A stretch of 64,000 bases of DNA from Phytophthora hibernalis (GCA_012656075.1 JAAKBF010000171.1:992001-1056000); one strand, 5' to 3'. Positions 45,152 through 55,899 are shown, numbered from the stretch's first letter. Notes: generated by a model from the sequence alone, not told the origin. Translations and numbers: made by a program.

Positions 45152-46514
45152 ATGGCATCGTTCAAGCCCACGGTGGTGATCGATAATGGCACGGGGTACG
45201 TTCCCTGCCTCCCCGCCCTGTCTCCGTGTCAATAACCGCTACATAAATCCATTCCGCACTCGTCAATTACTGACACTCTTGTCAAACTTTCTTGTCGACA
45301 TAAGGTACACCAAGATGGGGTACGCGGGCAACGCTGAACCAAGTTACATCATCCCGTCCACGATCGCCGTGGGCGGCAGTGACTCGAGCAACGTGCGCAG
45401 TCGTCAGGGAATCGACGATCTGGACTTTTACGTGGGCAATGACGCGCTGGCCCACGCGTCGACGCACCAGGTGCACTACCCCATCGCACAGGGCATCATC
45501 CAGAACTGGGACAACATGGAGAAGCTCTGGCAGCGCTGTCTCTTCCAGCACATGCGCTGCGAACCAGAGGAGCACTACATGCTGCTCACAGAGCCGCCGC
45601 TCAACCCGCCCGAGAACCGCGAGGCTACGGCTGAGATCATGTTCGAGACCTTCAACGTCCCCGGTCTGTACATCGCTGTACAGGCGGTGCTGGCGCTGTA
45701 CGCGTCGTGGCCCAAGATCAAGGACCCGAGTCAACGTACACTCACGGGTACGGTCATTGACTCGGGCGACGGCGTAACCCACGTCATCCCCGTCTCGGAC
45801 GGGTACGTCATTGGCAGTTGCATCCGCCACATCCCGTTGGCCGGACGGGACGTAACCCACTTTATCCAGAGGATGCTGCGCGACAGAGGAGAGGGCGTAC
45901 CCCGAGGAGTCACTCGATGTGGCTAAGCGCGTCAAGGAGATGCACAGCTACGTGTGCTCGGACCTGGTCAAGGAATTCAAAAAGTACGACGCTAAACCGG
46001 ACAAGTTCTTTTTGAAATATTCCGACCTGCACCCGCGCACCAAGCAGCCGTGGGAGATCGACGTGGGCTACGAACGCTTCCTGGCGCCTGAGATCTTCTT
46101 CAACCCGGAGATCTTCTCCACGGACTTCACGACGCCCCTGCCGAACGTCGTGGATGAAGCCATTCTAAAGTGCCCCATTGATACGCGCCGTGGTCTGTAC
46201 AAGAACATCGTGCTGTCAGGAGGAAGCACCATGTTCAAGGACTTCGGACGCCGACTGCAGCGTGACATCAAGCGACTCGCGGACGACCGACAGGCTGCCA
46301 ACCTGGCCAGACACTCGACGTTCCAGCAGGCCCACGCCGAGGCCCTCGAGGTGAACGTGTTGTCGCACCGCATGCAGCGCTACGCAGTCTGGTTCGGTGG
46401 CAGTATGGTCGCAGCCACCCCCGAGTTTTACCGTGTTTGCCACACGAAGGCCCAGTACGACGAGGAAGGCCCCGCATCGCGCGTCACAACCCGGTGTTCA
46501 ACACCACTATGTAG
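45152..46514 (+). CDS. ARP3: Actin-related protein 3 (ARP2/3 complex)
   Basis: ATG 45152 starts MASFKPTVVIDNGTG; a 109-nt intron (45196-45304, GTACGT...AAG) splits the Gly codon and the next exon continues YTKMGYAGNAEPSYIIPSTI. Conserved blocks follow: DFYVGNDALAHA, LTEPPLNPPENREATAEIMF, VIDSGDGVTHVIPVSDGYVI (nucleotide-binding), DLVKEFKKYD, IDVGYERFLAPEIFF, NIVLSGGSTMFKDFGRRLQR and MQRYAVWFGGSMVAATPEFY. The expected end IARHNPVFNTTM-stop lies at 46479-46514. About 417 residues, equal to ARP3 elsewhere (418 in human). ARP3 with ARP2 nucleates branched actin. Two 1-nt frame breaks (about 45900 in a C-run, about 46477) interrupt an otherwise perfect protein, most likely errors. Confidence 0.93.
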
Positions 46515-46998
46515 GCGCAGTATCTACTGATCCAGAGTCGAGAAAAAGCAGCGTGGCAAGGAAGTAGGCGCGTTCGTCGTCCTGTACGAGTGAATACACG
46601 AGGGCGTAGAAGAGTAACGTGAGAAACCCAGCAAATCAAGAAATACAAGCACTCAACAGGTCGTGGTAGGTCTGACGTTGTTTGTTCATGCACTCGGCTT
46701 CAACACGCAGGTGCCGCTTACGTATTGTTATGCTTGTCTTCTACCGGTAGGCCTTGCATCCCCGTTGTTGGTCCGATCTTGCTTCCCGTGGTGCAGTGTG
46801 CAGTAGTTGTTGCGCCGGTACGCAGCCCTCGTGCATACAGCGTTTGGCGCCTCCGTGAGCCCAGCACAAGCTGTTCGAGACTGCAAACTTCAAGCAGTCA
46901 CGTATGGAGCACTTAGTGCCGCCTCCATGGGACCAGCAGAGACCCCGTGACTATCCTCGCCGGTAGCAGCCCTCCATTTGGCACCTCATCCAGCTACC
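46515..46998. other. Intergenic, no gene seen
   Basis: About 480 bp between ARP3 and the Tc1 element; short open frames only. Confidence 0.5.
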
Positions 46999-47000
46999 TA

Positions 47001-48480
47001 CAGTGCGGGCAGAAATTACATGTATAATGCCACCCAGTTTTCCCGCGATATTTCAACCAATAATGAGCTTCAAAACGCAACGCTTAGACCAATAAAAAGC
47101 CCACAACAAACAAAGCGAATGGCGGTCGTTTGACGCCATTCGGCGTTCCGCAGCTTTGTCAACAGCAGAAAGAGTGCCGCGGCCACTGCTCTAAGCGGTG
47201 ATTACTATACTGCCACCCCGCCTTTCAGCAGGTTAGCCGCGTAGTTATCCACTAAGCTTCAGATATGTTGCAGGCTGTGTACTAACGGATCTATGCGTGT
47301 GTCGTATGCTTTATGGTTGATAGAATTAGTGGTGTTCTGCATGCCGAGAGGTTGGTCACTGACTGAGAAGGAGAAGGGGGAAATTGGACCTCTCCGCAAG
47401 TGCGGATTGAGCGAGCGAGCTATTTCGAGGACTCTAAAGCGTTCTAGACCGCTTGTGCACGCTTTTCTCGCCGACCCGGACGCCTACAACACCACCAAAC
47501 GGTCCGGGCGGCCGACGAAGCTTACCGTCACGGCCAAGCGGCGGTGTTTCGAGAGACTCCCAAGGGCCGTTTGAGCGCCCCGAGCTTCAAAAGCAACTGG
47601 AATTGCCCATTAGCGCTCGCCGAATCCGAGAGCTGCTTCAAAAGAGCCCAGAGTTCAAGTACGAGAAACGTATGGCGACTCCCGTGCTTACCAAGAAGCA
47701 CAAGGAAAATCGCTTCAAGTGGGCGCGTGAGAAGGTGACCTGGGACGCTGCAAAGTGGTCCCAGGTCGTCTGAGAAGAAGTTCAACTTAGATGGCCCTGA
47801 CGGCCTACAGTTCTACTGGCACGATTTGAGGTTCGAACCGCAGATCTATTCTCGTCGACGAGTGTTACGTCTACACGTTGTCGGAGTATTTGCTGCCTTT
47901 TTGGATCGTGTCTACGGTCGAGAGTGCATTTTCCAGCAGGACAATGCATCCATTCACTCATCCCGGGCCGCTAAAGGTTTCCTTGAGGAAGAAAATGTGA
48001 CGGTGATGGAGTGGCCAGCGAATCTCCGGACCAAAATCCGATAGAGAACATGTGGGGCGTGCTAGTACGGGCCGTGTACGCGAATGGGCGTCAGTTTGAG
48101 ACTCGAGACACTCTGATAGCGACTATCAAGACATGCTGGGAAGAAATCTCGTCTGAGTACATGATTAAGCTGCTTGATTCAATGCCTAAGAGGTGCGTCG
48201 CTGTGTTGGAGCTTCAGGGAGCAAAGACAAAGTACTAGCTGGCTCTCAGGACACCCAGGGCACCACAAACGGCAATAAATAACTAGTGGCAGTATAGTTA
48301 TCGCCGTACGTGTTGAAGTTGACATTTCTGACGAAAACGCAGCAAGTTTTCAGTACGAGAACCGCCATTCGCTTTGTTTTGTTGTGGGCTTTTCATTGGT
48401 CTAAGCGTTGCGTTTTGAAGCTCATTATTGGTTGAAATATCGCGGGAAAACTGGGGGCAGTATAATTTCCGCCCGCACTG
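47001..48480. mobile_element. Tc1/mariner-like transposon, 1480 bp, with long TIRs and TA target sites
   Basis: Left TIR 47001-47126 and right TIR 48361-48480 are about 120 bp, inverted and over 90% alike (shared CCCAGTTTTCCCGCGATATT, CAACGCTTAGACCAAT and AAAGCGAATGGCGGT). The element is bounded by TA on both sides (46999-47000, 48481-48482), the Tc1/mariner signature. A second inner inverted motif, TATACTGCCAC, is near 47206 and 48288. The transposase lies inside. Confidence 0.92.
47293..48238 (+). pseudogene. Tc1/mariner transposase (DD34E), frameshifted
   Basis: N-terminal HTHs: RGWSLTEKEKGEIGPLRKCG, RPLVHAFLADPDAY and RRIRELLQKSPEFKYEKRM. Catalytic parts: DEKKFNLDGPDG (first Asp, about 47775), RECIFQQDNASIHSSRAAKG (second Asp, about 47940) and, after one break near 48030, SPDQNPIENMWGVLV with Glu; counting gives 34 residues between the second Asp and the Glu, the Tc1 spacing. 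ATG choice is uncertain (47293 or 47341). At least three 1-nt breaks. TIRs are nearly intact, so the copy may be recent and some breaks may be sequencing errors. Confidence 0.85.
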
Positions 48481-48488
48481 TACAACAA

Positions 48489-48630
48489 TACAGTGCGGGC
48501 GGAATTATGGGATCTCGCACAGCTGAGGCCGCAAAATACGGTCTAGGAGACGTCGATCGTGGGCTTGACGTCCACGATCGACGTCTCCTAGACCGTATTT
48601 TTGCGGCCTCGAGCTGTGCGAGATCCCATT
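48489..48630. repeat. Long hairpin (56-58 bp arms, 9-nt loop) beside a stray Tc1 TIR end
   Basis: Just outside the Tc1 element a second copy of its terminal sequence (CAGTGCGGGCGGAATTA, 48491-48507) leads into a left arm 48507-48562 and a right arm 48572-48629 that are reverse complements except for two or three 1-nt gaps, with loop GCTTGACGT. Possibly a fold-back MITE or a truncated relative. Confidence 0.9.
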
Positions 48631-48741
48631 CTGCAAAGCGTCACTTTTAAAGCACTTAAAAGTACATGTAGCGAGCGAGGACGCAACCGCTACTTGCCAC
48701 TGCGTCGTATTTTCACTGCCATATATTCAAGGTGCGTTAAT

Positions 48742-49779
48742 CTATTGAGCTATCTTACGCTGTCTCCTCGACAGCTTCAGGCTTGACAGCTTGGCGTCGA
48801 GCTTGACGAGCATGTCCTCGACCATGCTGTCCAGGTCGAAGTCGTGCTGCCAGCCCCAGTCCCTCCGCGCGATGCTGTCGTCCAGCGAGCGCGGCCACGT
48901 CTCGGCGATCTGCTGGCGGAAGTCGGGCTTGTAGTCGCACTGGAAGCTCGGCATGACCTTCTGGATGGACGCCACCATCTCCTCGGGGGTGAAGGACACG
49001 GCCGTGATGTTGTACGTACGCTGCGTCAAGCAGTCGTTGGGTGCGTTGATCAGTCCCAGCGTGGCCTTGAGGCAGTCAGGCATGTACATCATGGGCAGCT
49101 TGGCGTGCGGTTCCAGGAAGCACGTGTACTTGCCGTGCTTGAGCGCGTCGTAGAAGATCTCGACGGCGTAGTCCGTGGTGCCTCCGCCCGGCAGCGCCTC
49201 GGACGAGATCACGCCCGGGTACCGCACCGAGCGGAAGTCTACGCCGAACTTGTAGTGGTAGTACTCGCCCAGCAGTTCCACGTGCACCTTGGTGAGTCCA
49301 TACATGGTCGTGGGGCGCATGATGGTCGTGTCGGGCGTGTCGTCCTGCGGCGTTGACGGTCCAAAGACCGCAATGGTGGACGGGGCAAACACCCGCAGCT
49401 GGTACTGTTTGGCCAGCTCCAGCACGTTCTGGATGCCGCGCGTGTTGACCGCCAGCGCCAGACTCGGATTGGCCTCACCCACGGCCGACAGCAACGACGC
49501 CATATGAACGATCGTGTCCACGCCCTGCTCAGCTACGATGCGAGCCATCGAGTCCCGGTCCTGCACGTCGCAGTAGACGAATTGGCTGTCACGAGGCCCC
49601 GAGGGCGCCTTGATGTCCGAGTTGACGATGGCGTCCGAGCCGAAGAGTTCGCGCATGTAGGGCACGAGCTCCATGCCGATCTGACCCGTGCCGCCCGTCA
49701 CGAGGATGCGATTGGAGCTTGTGGACTGGGAGAAGGCACGTGTGGTTGGACGCACGGCGCGTTGCAGGCGAGAAATCAT
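48742..49779 (-). CDS. TDH: Mitochondrial L-threonine 3-dehydrogenase (SDR type)
   Basis: Intact 345-codon frame from ATG 49779. Residues 1-22 are Arg/Ser-rich without acidic residues, a mitochondrial presequence. The Rossmann motif is GGTGQIG (29-35), followed by DCDVQD-type NAD adenine contact region, and the SDR catalytic pair is Y160 and K164 in MYGLTKVHVELL. Also PSTIAVFGPSTP, SVRYPGVISSEALPGGGTTD and ALKHGKYTCFLEP, which are hallmarks of the short-chain threonine dehydrogenases. It oxidises L-threonine to 2-amino-3-ketobutyrate with NAD+, the first step of threonine to glycine plus acetyl-CoA. The last 11 residues differ from those in an overlapping frame (ending EAVEETA at about 48757), so a 1-nt error at the very end is possible. 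Confidence 0.9.
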   Translation of the reverse strand: MISRLQRAVRPTTRAFSQSTSSNRILVTGGTGQIGMELVPYMRELFGSDAIVNSDIKAPSGPRDSQFVYCDVQDRDSMARIVAEQGVDTIVHMASLLSAVGEANPSLALAVNTRGIQNVLELAKQYQLRVFAPSTIAVFGPSTPQDDTPDTTIMRPTTMYGLTKVHVELLGEYYHYKFGVDFRSVRYPGVISSEALPGGGTTDYAVEIFYDALKHGKYTCFLEPHAKLPMMYMPDCLKATLGLINAPNDCLTQRTYNITAVSFTPEEMVASIQKVMPSFQCDYKPDFRQQIAETWPRSLDDSIARRDWGWQHDFDLDSMVEDMLVKLDAKLSSLKLSRRQRKIAQ

Positions 49780-49811
49780 CTTGGAGAGGAGGAGGCGACT
49801 GTGCAGAAGCT

Positions 49812-49828
49812 GGAAGATGGAGAAATGG
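49812..49828 (-). promoter_or_regulatory. Core promoter of the threonine dehydrogenase gene
   Basis: The minus strand reads CCATTTCTCCATCTTCC, 33-49 nt upstream of the ATG. CCATTTC (49822-49828) matches the oomycete initiator YCAYTYY exactly; ATCTTCC matches the flanking promoter motif with one mismatch. Confidence 0.6.
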
Positions 49829-49849
49829 CAGCGTTGGTCATTGGGCTGC

Positions 49850-50725
49850 AGAGTCTCCGGTAGTCAGACGTCATTCGCGTCCGTTGAAGCGGGTATGGAG
49901 GCTGCGACCATCTATCTGTAGACGTGGCCTGCTGGCTCGATGTGATTATATAAAATTATGCAATCCCCTATATATAGTGATAGTGGAAGGTTATCGGTAG
50001 CAAAGCGTGATCTCAATTTTAGCTGAATTTGGAGATGTTGAAACTGATATAAGGGACTGTCGTAGTAATTTATAGTATTCATGATGACAGGGTTTCTGGG
50101 CCGGCTTTGTCGCCACAGGAATATGCGCTGAGCCACCAGCACAAGAGAACCGCCGCTGATCAGCGGGTGACGCGTCAACTTACCTTGCATGATTTCCATT
50201 CAAGCGCTGAGCTCCTGCACCGGCACGGGGACACGTGGCAAGAGATTAGAATGGCAACTGCAGTGGCGGTGCTGTTGTTTAACATTGCAAGACATTGCAA
50301 ACTTTGCTTCGCGTCGGCTCCTCTCGGCTCCGGCATCCAATCAGTCTGAAATGATGCATGATTACTTACCATCGAGCCTGCAATGATAGGATGCCGCCTT
50401 CATGTAGGCGCGATTGGCAGCAGCCTCGTCGGCAGACCTTGTCCTCTCCTGCAGTGGTTGGAGAGGAACATCCATCGTTGTCAAACCAACACAAGCGAGT
50501 CCCGACCTCTTTCAGGTCAGATCAACACCACCAGCCATGGTAATTGCCTCGATCGTCTGGCTAGTCGCTGGTCATCCGTCGAGTTGTTAACAGCAGCTTT
50601 GATTGAAGTTGCCATTTGTGTAGCCATGTCTACATACTCTACAAAGTGCGGAATGTAGCCATATTGATGTAGCCATGTCCGAAGTACTCGCAAAGATGGA
50701 GTAATCCTCCGCCTTGGACGCTCTG
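49850..50725. other. Intergenic, no gene seen
   Basis: About 880 bp between the divergent threonine dehydrogenase and kinase genes. 49920-50100 is AT-rich; short frames on both strands overlap and show no family feature. Confidence 0.5.
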
Positions 50726-50728
50726 GGG

Positions 50729-53700
50729 ATGGCTACGCAGCAACTTCTAGAGGATTTCAGCGCCTTCTGCGACCCTGACAGCGTTTTCTGCCTCTACGCG
50801 GGGCTCGTAGAGCGGCTGGCGACTGTGAGTCGAGTGCGCGGCTCGGTCTCCGATACCTCCAAGGCGTCGGAATTAGCTCGACTCGATCTCGAATTGGCGA
50901 TTGTCGACGTCCTCAAGCTGTGGCAGTCGACGCGGCAAACCCCAACTCTTTTCTATCGAATGGTAATCAGTTTGAGACCCTCCACGCTTTGAGGGAGTTC
51001 GTACAAGTGCCACAACGTGCAAAATTCGCTTTGGGACTCCACGATCGAGTCGACACCTTGGTGGCGAGCTGCTCTGAAGAATTGGGCAGTTCTGAAGATC
51101 TACAGACAGTGCTGAAGGGGTTTGATATGTGGTCACGTGACTGTAAGCAGCAACTGCAGCACTTTGAGGCAGCGGTAGCTGTCGAACGTGACTTTGGTGG
51201 TCAACTGAAGGACGCAGCGGCTCAGGGTTTGATGTCGCAGCTGCAGGAGATCTACCAGCTTGTCACGTTTTGATAACACAACCTGCTCGCCTCACATTTG
51301 GGGAGCAGCAATTGCTGGGAAAGGTATCCCGTGTGATGACCATGATGAAGACTTTTAGAGTTCGAGAGGCTCCCTGCTGGATTAGTGCAAGGCGACCATC
51401 TGGCACTGGTCAAGAAGTCTTCGTTGTCGGGTTGGCGTCGCACAGAGCCTAGTAATAAGCCTCCTACATCGACTATAGACAACTCAACAACTGAAAAGGA
51501 TGCTCCATCATGGCGAATTCCAGCCCATGAAGTGCAATTAGATCACTTACACCCTTCGGCTCAGAAATCTCGGCGTTTGGTCAAGTTCGGGACATGGCTA
51601 GACACGCCTGTAGTGTTTCAAAAGATGGCGTTGAACGAAGACGCAGGCGGGGGCTTTGGATTTGAGCGCGTAGTTGAACGCTGGATCGCGTTGAGTCACC
51701 CGAATGTGCTCAAGCTCTACGGAATCTCGGACCCCGACAGCAGCGATAGCCAAAAGACTAGCTACTTTGTGTGCGAATACGCTTCCCGCGGTCAGTTGAG
51801 CGAGTACACTATCATGTTAGTGGCAATACTTCGCTTTTTGTGTGGCAAAAATTGCTAGAGGTAGCGCAAGGGGTGCAGTACCTTCATGTGCGCGGTTTGG
51901 TACACGGGAATTTGGCGACGAAGAACTTTTGGTAAGCTCTGATGACATCACGAAACTGGCAGGATTTGGACACTATGAAACTTTACATGAAGTTGACACT
52001 GGTGGCGAACACTTCACAAAGGATGTCTTTACGTTGGGATATGTTTTTTCGAACTTGTAGAATGCCGTCGTGCCCAGTGGGAGCAGGTACCTGCACAGCG
52101 ACCTGGTCGTTTTACTAGCGATCAATGGCGTCTTGTAATGCACATGTGTGACCCAGTAGCGACGTCGCGTATGGCCATCGGAGCAGTTGTTCACGATCTT
52201 CGACGTCTTGTGGACGAGATGCAGACAAGTTGCTCGCCCCGCAACTCACGTTTAAATTTCCCGGCGGCTTCACTTCAAAGCCTACTGCAACCAGTTCGAA
52301 AGTCCTTAGAGGACGAGAGCAGTAAAGCCACAGAAATTGATATGGCCTTGCAGTTAGAGACGCGGCTAAACGATATTGCTGAGCAGATACAACTAGAGAT
52401 TCTTAACTGTGTTGACGGAACTGAGCGCGGTCGACGCCATGCGTATGCTGCTCAGAGTTGGCGGAGTATCGCTTCGCGCTTTCACATCACCTTTATTGGA
52501 TCTGTAGATCGACACGATGAGAATCGAGCTGTTCTTCTCGCAATTGGTCGGAGGAATGCGCATCGTGTATTTGAGTTGCATCGAGAACTAGACCAACTGG
52601 TGTCAACAACTCGACTCCAGAAGCTTTGGATACAGCCAAAACGAAAGAGATTCATCTCAATTGGCAGCATCAATGGGCATCGCTCCGTAGATCGCAGGTC
52701 CAAACAATGTGCGAAGCAGTGACGGACTTTTCAGTGGTGCTGGAAGAATTTGAGAAGAACGGCAACACGATGGACTCCAATGGCTGGGCGAGGGAAGTGC
52801 AGGGTTTTTGGTCAACTCTTGTGTTCGAGAGCAAGCGGTACGGTAACTGCTATACAACTGAGGAGCTTGAAACAATCGAACGTGCTGCCAGTGCGGCAGC
52901 AGAGTCAATTTTGACTCTACGAAAGTTTCGCTGGCTCTGCCCAAGTGGTTTTTCCCTCCATACGAGGTTGATTTGAGGTCGGACACACTTGCTCTTGGTC
53001 GTGGTGCTTTCGGCTCTGTACATCGCGGAATGTGGTTAGACTCTCCAGTGGTTGTCAACCGCGTACTTGGACCCACCACGAATCAAGACGGCAAAAGTTC
53101 CCCAAGCGATGGCGAAGCAATTTTCAAACATGAAGCTGACATTTGGTTCAACTTGAATCACCCCACGTGATAACTCTCTTCGGTGCATGCCACGTTGGGG
53201 TTCCTTTCTTCGTGTGCGAGCATGCTACAAATGGAACCCTCACAGATTTCTTGAAAATGCAGAGTCCTCTACCAGACAACTGCTGGCATGGGAAAAGCTC
53301 TACGAGGCTGCACTTGGACTCGAATTTCTCCATGAGCGTGGCATTGTGCACGCTGACCTCAAGGGCGACAATATCTTAATCGGAGAGGACGGTCGAGCAA
53401 AGATTACGGATTTTGGTCTCAGCGCTATGGCAAACGGTCCAGTTGCATTGTCTGGAAGTCCGGTCGGGGCATTGAGATGGAAAGCTCCGGAATGTATGGG
53501 TGCAAATGGGCAGTCCGCGACCTTCGCGACCGACATTTTTCATTCGGAATGTGCACAATTGAAGCTGTGACCGGAACTTTTCCCTGGGGACGGGAGATGC
53601 CCGATGCTGCAGTGAGCTTTCATGTCCGACGCGGACGGCTACCGCCTTCGCCACGTAGTTTCTCACCTAGTCAATGGGCTCTGGTTCAACACATGTGCCG

Positions 53701-53827
53701 TCTCCATCCCGAAGACCGACCATCCATTCGATTCATTGTCCGTGTCATTCGACTGGTGGCAACGCAACTCGCATTCGAAGGCTTCATGACCGACGTCAAT
53801 TTGACAAAGGGGGCGATTGTCAATTAA
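50729..53827 (+). CDS. Large protein with a pseudokinase and a second TKL-like kinase domain
   Basis: First in-frame ATG 50729 (MATQQLLEDFSAFCD). An all-helical N-terminal region (to about 51480) is followed by a kinase-like domain (51540-52150): LVKFGTWLDTPVVFQKM, SHPNVLKLYG and, across a frameshift, YLHVRGLVHGNLATKNF and KLAGFGHYE; HRD is HGN and DFG is AGF, so it is a pseudokinase. A helical linker (52200-52900) leads to a second domain: LALGRGAFGSVHRGMW (52982), DSPVVVNRVL with Asn where the beta3 Lys should be, LNHPHVITLFGAC, FLHERGIVHADLKGDN, ITDFGLSA, RWKAPE and FGMCTIEAVTGTFPWG. HAD-LK-DN and DFG are intact. TKL expansion with such architecture is known in oomycetes. At least seven 1-nt breaks (near 50945, 51300, 51840, 52060, 52650, 52965, 53160, 53540) are spread along the locus. 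Confidence 0.75.
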
Positions 53828-54209
53828 TGGGAAATGAAGTATCGTCGAAGTAAACCTGTTACTGGTATGATTTTGAGAGCGCAATTCAATTCTCCGTTTT
53901 TGAGCTAGTCGTCACTTCGATGTACTGCGATATGTACATGTACAAGTGGTCTGGATAAAAACAGAGTCGCTCGAGTCTTTTTGGGGAGCGACGCACCAGT
54001 CTTCATTTTCTCCAAACTTGACATAACGGTTGCGGGAAATGTACGGCGAGAACCGAAGGAAGCTGTGCTTTCACCGCATCCTTGCGATTGCATGTGCTAC
54101 GATGGCTACTGGTGTTTTGTTCGTGGGTAGGCAGGTTGTACAGATATGCAAGCCTGCATCGCTCAGAATACTGACTCACCTTGGTGTTTGTTGTTGCAAT
54201 GAATAGGAT

Positions 54210-55169
54210 ATGGAATGTCGAACTCTGTACAGCATGCACAGCACTTGCGGGTTGATGGACCACCGCACGAGTTTGCTCAAAGTATGTGGTTGTGGATTGT
54301 TGCTCAATCTGAAATACTTACTTGAAGTTGTGCTCTGTTTAGTGCGCTTGTACTTGGGTGTGCAGCCTAGCGCTGTTGACTGTCCTCGAGGAATGTACCG
54401 ACCAAGTGGTGCGGGGATCGCCGTCGGCGAGTGTGAGTTTTGTCCGCGTGGTGTGTACGGCGACAGCCCCGGTCTGCTTTCGAAGGACTGCTCTGCCAAG
54501 TGCCCGAAAGGAACCTACAACGACAAACTCGGCGCCAAGAGTATCCTTGACTGCAAGCTGTGCCCTGCTGGCGTCTACGGGTCAAGCACGGGGCTCACCA
54601 CAAGTCAGTGCACAGGACCCTGTCCAAACGGCAAGTATTCCATGGCGGAAGGCGTGCAAACCATGAGCGACTGCATGGACTGCCCAGCGATGTATCGAGG
54701 CCCTCAGGGCTATCGTGGCAACGACGTCACCGTCAAAAATGGCGGAGGTTATCCGTGCGATCGCTTCCAGTACGGGAAGACGATTCTCAACGGCCGAGAC
54801 GCCAACAACGATGCTTGGCTGAATGGGTATCTCGCCGATATTCGCCGGCCGACAAACAATGCAGTCAACGAAAATACCACGCCGTGGTAAAATCTTTGGT
54901 AAGATTAGCCTCAAATGAATCCCCCAATGACTGCCACATTATTGTGCTTCTAGCTGCGTTGATTGTCTATTGACCAACTTGTCGTAGGCTGCAGTGAAAC
55001 ACTTTGGAAAAAGAGTAAAGTTGTGTTTTTCGGAGCCGTCAAGAAGGAAAAGGAGACTGAGCGAACCTCGTATGTGCAGTACTCAATAAACGACAAAATC
55101 CCGTCGTTCATGATCTTGGAAACGAGTGAGGAAGTCACTCGCGGCATTATGACGACGTGCAAATGCTAG
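54210..55169 (+). CDS. Secreted-type cysteine-rich repeat protein (GCC2/GCC3-like)
   Basis: The main frame (to TAA at about 54890) has four Cys-rich repeats with the pattern C-P-x-G-x-Y...C: CPRGMYRPSGAGIAVGECEF, CPRGVYGDSPGL, CPKGTYNDKLGAKSILDCKL, CPAGVYGSSTGL and CPNGKYSMAEG, followed by a conserved tail (NGGGYPCDRFQYGKTILNGR). These resemble ephrin-receptor-like/GCC2-GCC3 repeats, common in oomycete surface and secreted proteins. The start is uncertain: a GT-AG candidate (about 54282-54342) precedes the repeats, and a hydrophobic stretch ahead of the first repeat would act as signal peptide or anchor. A further frame, 54963-55169 (GCSETLWKKSKVVFFGAVKK and on), is probably the last exon after an intron near 54900-54990. 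Confidence 0.5.
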
Positions 55170-55265
55170 ACTCGACGTAACGTAGCTGTGTTTTCTGGAT
55201 TTCTCCATATTTGCAAATGCTAGACTCGACGTAACGTAGCTGTGTTTTCTGGATTTCTCCATAGT
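55158..55265. repeat. Two tandem copies of a 54-bp unit
   Basis: The unit beginning TGCAAATGCTAGACTCGACG is repeated directly at offset 54 with no mismatch seen up to CTCCATA. The first copy includes the stop codon of the preceding reading frame. Confidence 0.9.
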
Positions 55266-55353
55266 AGTCGCCCCCACTGCTCGTCAGAGGCATTATTAAT
55301 ATCAATCGCTCCCAGCTTTAGAGTTCATTTGGACATCTAACGCAACATTCGGA

Positions 55354-55899
55354 ATGGGAAATGTAGTCATCGCACTGGTTGGTGCAATAATGTGCATTAG
55401 CTGTGTCAATGCTGTGACCGATGGCAGCGTGTACTTCTACACGAATGCTAATTTCAAAGGCACCCTGTTCCCCGTGGACATCTCCAAGTCCAACAAATGC
55501 TTCAGTCTGTGCAAGTTCAACGGCCCGTCTTTGGTGCAGTGGCTAGGGCGATTCCCCACTAAAGGCAACATCTACGGCAAGGCGCACTTGGCGTTCTACA
55601 CGGAGAACAACTGCGTGGGCCCCCACATCCACTTTCCGATCGAGTTTAATCACGACGGGAGCATTCTTGTGAATGATTCAGTGAAAGATCTGAGCCGCTA
55701 TAATTATCAACGACGACATTTCATCGTTCATGGTCTGGGACTCCCAGTGGGAGACCAGCGAGAACATCGAGAATGTGGCCCGCGTGGACTACACTTCGCA
55801 AGTGACGAGACGGCGTGTCCCGTTTGCCGAAAGGACGCGAAAACGATCTGCAATTGGCTGAAATACTGTCCTGAGTCAACGACGATTGGATATAAATGA
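55354..55899 (+). CDS. Small secreted protein of unknown function
   Basis: ATG 55354 begins MGNVVIALVGAIMCISCVNA, a clear signal peptide with cleavage after VNA. The mature part has SVYFYTNANFKGTLFPVD, NKCFSLCKFNGPSLVQWLGR, AHLAFYTENNCVGPHIHFPI and a strand-rich feel like a beta/gamma-crystallin fold (YxxxxFxG motif YTNANFKG), with five Cys. After about 55700 the frame probably breaks: another frame gives MVWDSQWETSENIENVARVD, so the last 60 residues of the open frame are doubtful. No RxLR or LxLFLAK motif. Function unknown; likely apoplastic. Confidence 0.55.
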   Translation: MGNVVIALVGAIMCISCVNAVTDGSVYFYTNANFKGTLFPVDISKSNKCFSLCKFNGPSLVQWLGRFPTKGNIYGKAHLAFYTENNCVGPHIHFPIEFNHDGSILVNDSVKDLSRYNYQRRHFIVHGLGLPVGDQREHRECGPRGLHFASDETACPVCRKDAKTICNWLKYCPESTTIGYK

